DNA from: an uncultured Bacteroidales bacterium
GTDB lineage: Bacteria; Bacteroidota; Bacteroidia; Bacteroidales; P3
Assembly (NCBI GenBank): GCA_900318665.1
Contig: ONLQ01000022.1
Location: 32,187 to 71,831, forward strand
Direction of reading: 5' to 3'
DNA length: 39,645 nucleotides
A model generated the notes under the pieces. It had not been told where the DNA came from. It saw nothing but the letters and a program-made list of their open reading frames with translations, and did no database searches. The position numbers were made by a program, and so were the translations under genes. This document shows, piece by piece, positions 20,101 through 26,639 of this stretch. Position 1 is the stretch's first letter; each line of letters starts with the position of its first letter.

Positions 20101-22375
20101 CCTTACCGTTCATCCATCATACCACGTCGTCGAACCATACGTCAGATGCGCCAACGATATGCTTGTGCCATTTGTATGGCGCGACACTGTGCTACCTATA
20201 GGTGCTGGTTCTGATACCATAGACCAAGAACGCTATTCTATCTATGGCTGCGACAGCAACTACCGTCTCGAACTAACCGTGCACGGCAACACTGCTACTG
20301 ACTTCTACGACACCGTGGTAGAAAACAGGGTAAAAGCCGGCTATCATTTCGCCATCATAACCATATACGACACCAATACAATTCGCGACTCAATAATTAT
20401 AATTCCCAACGCCCACGGCTGCGATAGTATCATCAACTACAATCTCTTTGTCCACAAGAACGTTCGCGGCATAGATAGCACCATAATCTGCCACGAGCTC
20501 CTCATGCCACAGGGATGGGAATGGAACAACGCCAAATTCATTACCGACTCTCTGCCGCCATCGACAGAAGAAGGCAAAAGCCGTGATGGCTTTATAGTGA
20601 TGGATGGAACCATTCCTGCACACACGGGCGCTGACAGTACCATTACAATGACAGTAAAGGTCCTTCCCACCTATAGCCACTACCGCAACGACACCATCTG
20701 CGACGACACTGCCGCCTTCTTCATGGGCCGCCGAAAAGATAAGACTGGCGACGACCAACAAACCTTGAGAACAATGCATCAATGCGACAGTACATGGTAC
20801 TATCACGTGCAGGTATGGAAAACCTATCGCGACACACTCTATGACACCATCTACGAGGATGCCTTCCGCGCCTTTGGCGGCCACGCCTACAACGATATTG
20901 GACGCCACACATATGTTGACTCGCTCCACTCCATCCACAACTGCGACAGTGTCATAAACCTCAACCTGCTTGTCAACCGTAAGACCTTCGTCGATAGTTC
21001 CATCTGCCTCAACACATTGCCTATCACATGGAACGAGATGGAGTTTACCCGTGCCACAACACTCCAGACCCATTTCCGCACCGTTAGCGAGGACTCCATT
21101 CTTAACGACCTCGACAGCCTCGTGGTAATGACGCTCTACACCCGCGACACTTCTGCCACATACGACACCCGCTTCAGTTGCGATAGTTTCACCTGGCGCA
21201 ACGGAAATAAGTTCTACGAGGACAACACCGCCGACACCGTAAAACTCATCAACGCACTGAACTGCGACAGCGTCATTCACCTCGTATTGACGATGTACTA
21301 TTCGCATCCCGACACCCATTACCACCAAAACTGCAACACCTACACCTGGATTAACGGCATAACCTACGACGCCTCAATCCTCGGACCGCAGCAGATGCTG
21401 CGCACCACCCACGATTGCGACAGCCTTGTCACCCTCGACCTTGAAATCAACTACACCACCTACGAAGAATGGTACGACTCCATCTGCGACGGAATGGCAC
21501 TAAACTTCCGTGGACGCAGCCTCTCGGCACAAGGCACCTACTATGACTCGCTGACCACCGTGAAAGGATGCGACAGCATCACGGCGCAGATGCTCACTGT
21601 GCTGCCCACACCCACCATCGAACTCGTCAACAAGACCGACTGCGAGGCGGAGAAACACTACATTCATGTGCTGACCGATGTTGACTATATTCGCTGGTCG
21701 GCATATCCCGACGACGGAAGCATAGCGGGCCACGAGCACGACAGCGTGCTTGTCGTAACGCCCGAGAAGAACACCACCTACTCGCTCTATGCCGACTATC
21801 GCGAGCAGACGCTCTGCCCCACCTCAACCACCATCACGCTGCGCAAGATAGTGCAGCCTACAGCCATGCTCAAAACATCGCCAGACTATTTCACCTATCA
21901 AGATGTGAAACTCCGCGCCATCGACATGAGCCCCGTCAAATACGAGCGCCGCTGGTATGTGAACGGCATCTTGCAGGCTGACGACAGCAGTATCTTCGAG
22001 ACAGAGATTTCGCCCACCTACAGCAATATAGTGGTGAAACTCGAAGTGCTTACCAACTACTGCGTTGATACCGCGACCTACACCATCCCGGTGCTGAAAC
22101 CCACGCTCTATGTGCCTAACACATTCACCCCTGGCGAGCAGTCCAACAACATTTTCCGCGTACAGGGTAGCGAGATTCTCGACTTCGAGATGTATATCTA
22201 CAACCGCCGCGGACAGATAGTGTTCCACACCTACGACATCAACCAGGGCTGGGACGGTCGCTTCGAGGGTATGGAATGTCCGCAAGGCGCCTACGTCTAT
22301 CGCCTGCGCTATCGCAATTCCATCATACAGAACTCATGGGAGAGCATGTCGGGCACGTTGCTGCTGATACGCTAA
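17186..22375 (+). CDS. Giant secreted GCDS-repeat protein 2 (T9SS type B)
   Basis: A 1729-residue paralog of the preceding protein. The signal peptide has hydrophobic core 'AILLLLTLLPSV', cleavage plausible after 'TIAQ' near 47; the N-region is unusually long, so a later start is possible. Again about 24 repeat units follow. From unit 9 onward they correspond one to one with those of protein 1 (for example 'CNTYTWINGITYDAS' versus 'CNSHTWINGVTYEAT'). Both linker domains match too ('DVDYIRWS' in each). The type B sorting domain reads 'LYVPNTFTPGEQSNN', 'IYNRRGQIVFHT', 'GWDGRF', 'SGTLLLIR'. A strong terminator follows. Function unknown; a surface filament or adhesin is inferred from architecture. 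Confidence 0.9.
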   Translation: MYKNILHAIVTKAFLHSPNRNNARSIVAKCSAILLLLTLLPSVTIAQNRGLIVIDSTTSQRAGGRTTTIIHFYACEPFMMNGAMRTENFYTNFSRGSEEVTYYVTYTATARSSETQNACDSYIWNYTSGKSKTYTIPGTFRYEETVQNAVCAPMLQNGTNVATYTYGPTYCKCDSIKTLNLTLRKSSSATITDTACDNFFWPVNNQTYTQTTTGQATLRNKQGCDSNVTLHITINKSSSSEYTTTKCNSYTWYGQTYTSSATLTHSSPNAKGCDSTETLHLTINRSTSKTITVDTCDTYTWRPYNVTYTSSQSTQRHETNAKGCDSTVTLNLTIRKKSNSVVHESIIQRQLPYTYHTLTVTDSNGVEHVEVRIPNAQGCDSIIDYTLTVYPTVQNEVDSFVCREKLNAGFTWNNITFYDEGSRTITLEGAHGADSILRMVVSAYKSYYPADTHSICQGHSFTWQGQNFSYNDMTTTQTKVYTKNKNFRSVHNCDSNFTLRLIVNPVRTTTLNKTICKNNPYSFCGTRHNTSGDYVCLLQTTNGCDSTVTLKLTVKDTSTSEVSASIVQNDLRPYTYWDQSYTLSDFNNTDDLTRIARAAGRNRVGCDSVITYHLHLYRNVYDTADSNVCATILTQQSLYWNGHRFWDAGAQSVKLRNRHGADSNLYMRVHRIENPTRTFNDTVLENSLPITRYGRTFYSATTRTQTIQIENPGGCDSIIYYNLYVKQNTLTVIDTFICDNMFPITWHNHTFAADGWQYDTVIATDGTDSILAYHINKWLTYDNQYNKTICNNQTYTFSGVTYNTTGVYRHDGFHSIHGCDSAATLTLTVNPVTYGVQYDTIIENHLSDQHGGYYTGWTWHPYYYCYERYGQCFRDSVSHYTITLREQNRYRCDSILDFNIFVYWNRDTTLYDTICGDSLSYTWNAGAAGSKTFTASQYGGNPKQGTYTQTIKINTTLKSGTSERADSTIKLTLTVHPSYHVVEPYVRCANDMLVPFVWRDTVLPIGAGSDTIDQERYSIYGCDSNYRLELTVHGNTATDFYDTVVENRVKAGYHFAIITIYDTNTIRDSIIIIPNAHGCDSIINYNLFVHKNVRGIDSTIICHELLMPQGWEWNNAKFITDSLPPSTEEGKSRDGFIVMDGTIPAHTGADSTITMTVKVLPTYSHYRNDTICDDTAAFFMGRRKDKTGDDQQTLRTMHQCDSTWYYHVQVWKTYRDTLYDTIYEDAFRAFGGHAYNDIGRHTYVDSLHSIHNCDSVINLNLLVNRKTFVDSSICLNTLPITWNEMEFTRATTLQTHFRTVSEDSILNDLDSLVVMTLYTRDTSATYDTRFSCDSFTWRNGNKFYEDNTADTVKLINALNCDSVIHLVLTMYYSHPDTHYHQNCNTYTWINGITYDASILGPQQMLRTTHDCDSLVTLDLEINYTTYEEWYDSICDGMALNFRGRSLSAQGTYYDSLTTVKGCDSITAQMLTVLPTPTIELVNKTDCEAEKHYIHVLTDVDYIRWSAYPDDGSIAGHEHDSVLVVTPEKNTTYSLYADYREQTLCPTSTTITLRKIVQPTAMLKTSPDYFTYQDVKLRAIDMSPVKYERRWYVNGILQADDSSIFETEISPTYSNIVVKLEVLTNYCVDTATYTIPVLKPTLYVPNTFTPGEQSNNIFRVQGSEILDFEMYIYNRRGQIVFHTYDINQGWDGRFEGMECPQGAYVYRLRYRNSIIQNSWESMSGTLLLIR
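17524..21612 (+). repeat. 24-unit GCDS repeat array of giant protein 2
   Basis: Hand division gives 24 units. Units 1-4, 7, 8, 13, 16, 19 and 22-24 have both cysteines. Units 5, 9, 11, 14, 17 and 20 lack the first. Units 6, 10, 12, 15, 18 and 21 keep the first but carry GADS, GTDS, RADS or LDSL in place of GCDS. Units 8 and 14 each contain two additional cysteines. The order of unit types equals that of protein 1 from unit 9 to the end. Confidence 0.85.
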
Positions 22376-22420
22376 CCACGACGCTACGCTCGTAGCATTT
22401 AATTCTAATACCCATAAACG

Positions 22421-22466
22421 AAACGGTTTGCCGATATACTACCAGCAAACCGTTTTGTTTTTTCCC
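22421..22466 (+). terminator. Terminator after the giant repeat genes
   Basis: An 11-bp stem AAACGGTTTGC (22421-22431) / GCAAACCGTTT (22445-22455) is followed by TTGTTTTTT. It lies 46 nt after the stop of giant protein 2. Confidence 0.88.
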
Positions 22467-22473
22467 ATATTAG

Positions 22474-22500
22474 GGACACCGCAGCATCACTACGGTGTCC
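22474..22500 (-). other. Hairpin downstream of the AraC-type gene
   Basis: An 8-bp stem GGACACCG / CGGTGTCC with an 11-nt loop lies 17 nt past the stop of the minus-strand regulator. It has no adjoining T tract on either strand. It may help 3'-end formation of the regulator mRNA, but this is weakly supported. Confidence 0.35.
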
Positions 22501-22517
22501 TGTCGCGTTATTCGATG

Positions 22518-23426
22518 CTATGCTTTAGTGTTATTTTTCGGTGCGAAACTTGCTCTTGAGCGGAACTCGGACGGCGTAATGCCCTCCACACGCTTGAAAT
22601 AGCGGCTGAACGAAGCCTGGTCGTCAAAGCCCAGTTCGGTGGCCACCCACTGAATGTCGTGGTCAATGTTGCCACGCAGAAGCTGCTTGGCCTGCATAAC
22701 CACATAACGAGCAATCCAATCGCCAGCACCAATGCCAGTCTCATTGCGTATCAGCGTGCCAAAATACTTGGGCGAAAGGCAGAAAAATTCCGCATAGAAT
22801 TGTACCTCGCGACTCTGCTTATAGTAATTCGATACGGCGTCATAAAAACGTAGGAACATTCGCTTTTCGACCGATTGCTCCTTATAGTCAGAAATATTCT
22901 TGATACGGAAACGTGTTATCATTGATACCAATACATCAAGAATATGAACCAACATATCCTCACGTTCCTCTTCATCAAAATCACACACGTGACGAATTAC
23001 AGCGATAACATCTAAAAGAGTCTTATACTGTTCTTCAGAAAGTTTGAAGTGAGGCATATCAAGGTAATGAAGATAACCACGATAGGTGCTACGCATTCTC
23101 AAAGTGTCAAACAATCTTGACGACACAACAATTAACGTAGAATCATAATCATTGCTTACCGATATTGCCCTAACCGAATGGTTCGGGTAAATGACGGAAA
23201 TATTACGTTCTTCAAAAGACATTACCTGTTCATCGTATTCCAAATCAACTCTACCCTTATGCCCGAGGCAAATAACAAACTGAGGTGATACATAAGCGTA
23301 TGGCATTGCAGGCAAAGTATGGTTCTTATCCATAACCACACACATTTCTTTTTCAATCTTTTCAGCAAAAACAACGAGGGGATGTTTTTGTAATTTACTA
23401 GTATTCAACTCTTTCATTTCTTTCAT
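22518..23426 (-). CDS. AraC-family transcriptional regulator
   Basis: A 302-residue protein. The N-terminal about 190 residues resemble a cupin-like sensing domain ('PQFVICLGHKGRVDLEYD', 'ERNISVIYPNHSVRAIS'). The C-terminal about 100 residues are a double helix-turn-helix of the AraC/XylS type: 'YAEFFCLSPKYFGTLIRNETG' (first HTH, shown in part), 'WIARYVVMQAKQLL', and 'IQWVATELGFDDQASFSRYF' followed by 'GITPSEFR'. It is divergent from an exported coiled-coil gene and convergent with the giant repeat operon, so either is a candidate target. The effector is unknown. ATG 23426 or 23417 may be the start. Confidence 0.9.
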   Translation of the reverse strand: MKEMKELNTSKLQKHPLVVFAEKIEKEMCVVMDKNHTLPAMPYAYVSPQFVICLGHKGRVDLEYDEQVMSFEERNISVIYPNHSVRAISVSNDYDSTLIVVSSRLFDTLRMRSTYRGYLHYLDMPHFKLSEEQYKTLLDVIAVIRHVCDFDEEEREDMLVHILDVLVSMITRFRIKNISDYKEQSVEKRMFLRFYDAVSNYYKQSREVQFYAEFFCLSPKYFGTLIRNETGIGAGDWIARYVVMQAKQLLRGNIDHDIQWVATELGFDDQASFSRYFKRVEGITPSEFRSRASFAPKNNTKA

Positions 23427-23456
23427 ACAATAAATAAAAATAACAAATTATTATAC

Positions 23457-23474
23457 AAAAAAAAAAAAAAAAAT
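23457..23474. repeat. 18-nt poly-A tract
   Basis: An uninterrupted run of 18 A lies in the 238-nt intergenic region, 31 bp upstream of the AraC-type gene start (it is T18 on that gene's strand). Homopolymers this long are prone to slippage. A second run of nine T at 23602-23610 sits just upstream of the -7 box of the opposite gene. Confidence 0.9.
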
Positions 23475-23613
23475 GAATAAAATAAAAAATACAAAAATCC
23501 AAAAGAACCCCAAATTATAATATGTCAAATAGATTTGGCATAAAGACGAATCAACCTAACCTTATGTCAAAAAAAAAGAGAACATAAAGAAAAAGATTTC
23601 GTTTTTTTTTAAT

Positions 23614-23621
23614 TACCTTTG
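23614..23621 (+). promoter_or_regulatory. -7 element of the exported coiled-coil gene
   Basis: TACCTTTG matches TAnnTTTG and lies 43 nt before the ATG at 23665. A run of nine T ends 3 nt before it, inside what would be the spacer. No good -33 box is visible at standard distance. Confidence 0.5.
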
Positions 23622-23664
23622 CAAACAAATTCAAGAAAAAAAATAATCAAACAAACGCCCACCT

Positions 23665-24399
23665 ATGATTAAACACATTTTAGCATCAATTGCGGCCTTA
23701 ATGGTACTGATTCCAGCAATGGCACAATCCATCAACGAGACCAACGTGCAAATTAGCGATTTCACGGTGCCAGCCTACACCGTTTCAGTGAACAAAGATG
23801 CCGACCTTGTAGAGGATGCCCTCAAAGAGCGACTCAAAGACGCCAAACTGAAAACCACGAAAACGCAAGGCTTTATGGCTGCCCTCAACCAGGTGTGTAC
23901 CGACCTCGCTGCCACCCCTATCAACTTCTACACCAAAATCGAAGAGCAAGGCCGTCGCAGCAACAAGACTGTTGTCATAACCTTCTGCGCTACCCCTGTT
24001 GACCTCTCTATGGACCAGAACATGCTCAACAGCAACGTGCAGCGTTTCCTTAGCAATTTCGTCACATACATTGACCGCTACGATGCCTCCGAAAAAATTG
24101 CTTCGGAAGAGAAGAACCTGAAGAAGGCTCAAAAGGCACAGGCATCGGCCGCGGCGACTTTCGCCGACTTGCAGAAAAGCATCAACAAAACACAAGAGAA
24201 AATAGATGCAAAACAGAAAGAGATAGACAAATACAAAGAGAAAATAGCCGAACTGTCCAAAGACATCAAATCGCTGCAAGGCGACATGCAGAAAGACAAC
24301 ACCAAGAAAGCCGAAGCCGAGAAGAAATTGAACGAGGCTAACGCCGCCGTAAAGGCCGTAGAAGCCACCATACAGCAGCATCGAGCCATACTGCAGTAG
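23665..24399 (+). CDS. Exported coiled-coil protein of unknown function
   Basis: A 244-residue protein with a signal peptide 'MIKHILASIAALMVLIPAMA'. Residues 22-145 form a compact domain I do not recognise. Residues about 145-240 are rich in Lys, Ala, Glu and Gln with heptad character and are predicted to be coiled coil. It is likely periplasmic or on the outer membrane. The frame ends at TAG 24397-24399. The frame one base back continues 14 codons as Lys/Arg-rich sequence (T-A-A-K-A-E-K-R-R-K-K-D) to a stop at 24438-24440, right before the terminator. That might be the original C-terminus, lost by a frameshift. It is divergent from an AraC-family gene, a possible regulator. Confidence 0.7.
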   Translation: MIKHILASIAALMVLIPAMAQSINETNVQISDFTVPAYTVSVNKDADLVEDALKERLKDAKLKTTKTQGFMAALNQVCTDLAATPINFYTKIEEQGRRSNKTVVITFCATPVDLSMDQNMLNSNVQRFLSNFVTYIDRYDASEKIASEEKNLKKAQKAQASAAATFADLQKSINKTQEKIDAKQKEIDKYKEKIAELSKDIKSLQGDMQKDNTKKAEAEKKLNEANAAVKAVEATIQQHRAILQ

Positions 24400-24444
24400 T
24401 CACTGCCGCCAAGGCCGAGAAACGCCGTAAAAAGGACTAAAAAT

Positions 24445-24486
24445 AAAACGAGCCGCAAGAGGTCATTCTTACGGCTCGTTTTGTTT
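24445..24486 (+). terminator. Terminator after the coiled-coil gene
   Basis: An 11-bp stem AAAACGAGCCG (24445-24455) / CGGCTCGTTTT (24472-24482) with a 16-nt loop is followed by GTTT. Confidence 0.85.
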
Positions 24487-24546
24487 GTCTGACAGTGGTT
24501 CCGCTAATGCGCTATGCCACTCTCATTTTTCTATTGTCATACATTC

Positions 24547-25056
24547 TTAATCTTCATCGTCGTCATCATCGTCTTCGTCGTCAACGTCTTCTTCCACGTT
24601 GTCGAAATCGGCATTAGACGAGGTTTCGGCAATAGCGGCATCGGCGGCGGCAGCCTGCAAATTGCGCAGAGCCATGAAATAGAAAAAAACAATAGCCACG
24701 GTAATCATGGCGTCGCCCAGGTCGAAACGCATCGTGCCAATAAAAAGGAGCGGCAACGCTAACGCTACCAACTGTGCCACCGCATAAAGGTGAAAGCCCA
24801 GCCAGCGCTCACGCCACATAATGATAGCGCCAACAAGCGACACCGAATAGGCTAAGCCCAAGAGAATGAAGAATGCCCGAGGCCAATTGATTAGTTCCTC
24901 AAAGAAGTCCTTAATCTCGGGCTGGATTGGCAGGCTACCCGCGGCATAATAATCCTGAATCATAGGCAGAGTTAGACCCGTGGCCAAATACGACAAAGCG
25001 CTCATGCCCGAACCGATGAAGGTAAGCACCAGCATTATCCGAAATACTCTTCTCAT
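24547..25056 (-). CDS. Four-helix membrane protein with acidic tail
   Basis: A 169-residue protein with about four hydrophobic segments (residues about 5-30, 58-80, 88-108, 112-132), so probably an integral inner-membrane protein. The C-terminus is a hydrophilic tail ending in 'DNVEEDVDDEDDDDDDED'. I do not recognise the family. It is the last gene of the minus-strand run amidase - GldA-like - pyrF, 45 nt after pyrF, and is probably cotranscribed. No function can be assigned. The acidic tail is encoded by a degenerate GAT/GAC/GAA run that could vary in length. Confidence 0.75.
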   Translation of the reverse strand: MRRVFRIMLVLTFIGSGMSALSYLATGLTLPMIQDYYAAGSLPIQPEIKDFFEELINWPRAFFILLGLAYSVSLVGAIIMWRERWLGFHLYAVAQLVALALPLLFIGTMRFDLGDAMITVAIVFFYFMALRNLQAAAADAAIAETSSNADFDNVEEDVDDEDDDDDDED

Positions 25057-25101
25057 AACGCAGTTATTGATTGTTGAAAGTAAGATTTATCGCACACTAT
25101 G

Positions 25102-25926
25102 TCAGAGACCCATGGCGGCAGCCATCTGCTGTTGCAACTTGCGAGCCTCCTCGGCTGCGCGCTGTGCAAAATCCTCGCCGTTGGAGGCGTAGATGATGCC
25201 ACGCGACGAGTTGACCAGCAGGCCGCACTCCTTGGTGAGGCCATAGCGGCACACCTCTTCGAGGCTACCACCCTGTGCGCCCACGCCAGGCACCAGCAGG
25301 AAACTGTTGGGGACTATGCGGCGTATGTCGGCCAGCATATCGGCCTTAGTGGCACCCACCACATACATCATATTCTCCTCGCTGCCCCACTCCTTAGATT
25401 TCTGCAACACGCGCTCAAAGAGTTTCGTGCCGTCGCTTTCGAGAAACTGGAAATCGAACGCGCCTTTGTTAGACGTCAGAGCCAGCAAAATGACCCATTT
25501 GCCCTCGTAGGCGGTGAAGGGAGTAACCGAGTCCTCGCCCATATAGGGAGCAATGGTCATGGCGTCGAAATTGAAATCGCCCTGCGGGTCGAGAAAAGCC
25601 TTGGCATACTGCTTGGAGGTGTTGCCAATGTCGCCACGCTTGGCATCGGCAATGGTGAAAGCCTTTTTGTCGAGCGAATGTAGATAATCCATGGTCTTTT
25701 TCAACTGCACCAGACCCTCTATGCCCATCGACTCGTAGAAAGCCAGATTGGGCTTATAGGCCACGGCATAGTCTATGGTGGCGTCGATGATGGCCTTGTT
25801 GAAAAGGAAAGCCGCATCGGGCTGTCCCTGCAAGTACTGCGGAATTTTATTAAGGTCGGTATCCAGTCCGACACAGAGGAACGACTTACGCTCCTTAATC
25901 AGCGATATTAATTCGTTGCGAGTCAT
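25102..25926 (-). CDS. pyrF: Orotidine 5'-phosphate decarboxylase
   Basis: A 274-residue enzyme that decarboxylates OMP to UMP, the last step of pyrimidine synthesis. It has the longer 'type 2' form usual in Bacteroidetes. Visible motifs are '[13 protein letters not shown]' near residue 17, the catalytic D-A-K-R-G-D at 94-99 (Lys96), and '[10 protein letters not shown]' with a later Arg in '[10 protein letters not shown]' for phosphate binding. It begins 8 nt after the GldA-like gene ends, which points to translational coupling within one operon. Confidence 0.96.
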   Translation of the reverse strand: MTRNELISLIKERKSFLCVGLDTDLNKIPQYLQGQPDAAFLFNKAIIDATIDYAVAYKPNLAFYESMGIEGLVQLKKTMDYLHSLDKKAFTIADAKRGDIGNTSKQYAKAFLDPQGDFNFDAMTIAPYMGEDSVTPFTAYEGKWVILLALTSNKGAFDFQFLESDGTKLFERVLQKSKEWGSEENMMYVVGATKADMLADIRRIVPNSFLLVPGVGAQGGSLEEVCRYGLTKECGLLVNSSRGIIYASNGEDFAQRAAEEARKLQQQMAAAMGL

Positions 25927-25934
25927 GGTTGGTT

Positions 25935-26627
25935 CTATTTTGTCAGTTTGTGAAATTTCTCGGTAAGTTGCTGCGAGGTGATGTGCTCCATCTTGTCGTC
26001 AGACACGAGGTGTCCGTGGTCGATGATTATGGCGCGGCTGCACATAGCCTCTACCTCCTGCATGATGTGGGTAGAAAGGAGGACTATCTTCTGCTTGCCG
26101 ACGCTTCGTATCAGATGGCGTATTTCCTCCAACTGATTGGGGTCGAGGCCGGTGGTCGGCTCGTCGAGGATAAGCACCTGCGGGTCGTGGATAAGAGCCT
26201 GCGCCAGCCCCACGCGCTGACGGTAGCCTTTGGACAACTGGCCAATCTTCTTGTTGGCCTCGGGCAGGAGTCCCACGCGCTTAATCATCTCTTCCACGCG
26301 GTCGTCTTTCTCCTTCAGCCCGTAAACGCCAGCCACAAAACGCAGAAACTCGCGCACATACATATCCAAATACAGCGGGTTCTGCTCTGGCAGATAGCCT
26401 ATGCAGCGGCGCACCGCCATAGAGTCGTCGTAGATGTCGTGGCCGCATACCTTCACCTCGCCCTCGGTGGGAGGTATGAAGCAGGTGATGATTTTCATCA
26501 ACGTCGATTTGCCTGCACCGTTAGGGCCAAGCAACCCGACAATCTCGCCAGCCTCGACATTGAACGACACATCGTCCAATGCTTTCTGCTGGCCGTATAT
26601 CTTGGTGATATGACTGATTTCTATCAT
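25935..26627 (-). CDS. GldA-like ABC transporter ATP-binding protein
   Basis: A 230-residue ABC ATPase. Walker [10 protein letters not shown] at 34-42, Q-loop near 82, signature 'LSKGYRQRV' at 131-139, Walker B 'VLILDEP' at 151-157 and the switch His187 in 'STHIM' are all present. '[19 protein letters not shown]' and '[19 protein letters not shown]' closely resemble Flavobacterium GldA, needed for gliding. GldA is about 300 residues; here the C-terminal about 70 residues are missing, and no permease gene (gldF, gldG) is adjacent. It may serve a gliding/T9SS-related exporter or another ABC exporter encoded elsewhere. It lies 12 nt after the amidase gene. Confidence 0.88.
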   Translation of the reverse strand: MIEISHITKIYGQQKALDDVSFNVEAGEIVGLLGPNGAGKSTLMKIITCFIPPTEGEVKVCGHDIYDDSMAVRRCIGYLPEQNPLYLDMYVREFLRFVAGVYGLKEKDDRVEEMIKRVGLLPEANKKIGQLSKGYRQRVGLAQALIHDPQVLILDEPTTGLDPNQLEEIRHLIRSVGKQKIVLLSTHIMQEVEAMCSRAIIIDHGHLVSDDKMEHITSQQLTEKFHKLTK

Positions 26628-26639
26628 GGAATGAGGATG

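Noticed and set aside
12407-21612. Regularly spaced short DNA repeats (TGCGACAGC and variants) resembling an array
   Set aside because: Spacing is irregular and follows the protein repeats; the repeats encode Cys-Asp-Ser in frame, so this is not a CRISPR array.
12236-22375. SprB-type adhesin repeats
   Set aside because: The units do not look like SprB repeats, and no sprF/porP gene is adjacent; only the type B sorting domain is shared with such adhesins.
22383-22397. Palindrome GCTACG-CT-CGTAGC after giant protein 2
   Set aside because: The loop would be only 2 nt and no T tract follows; the true terminator is 25 nt further on.
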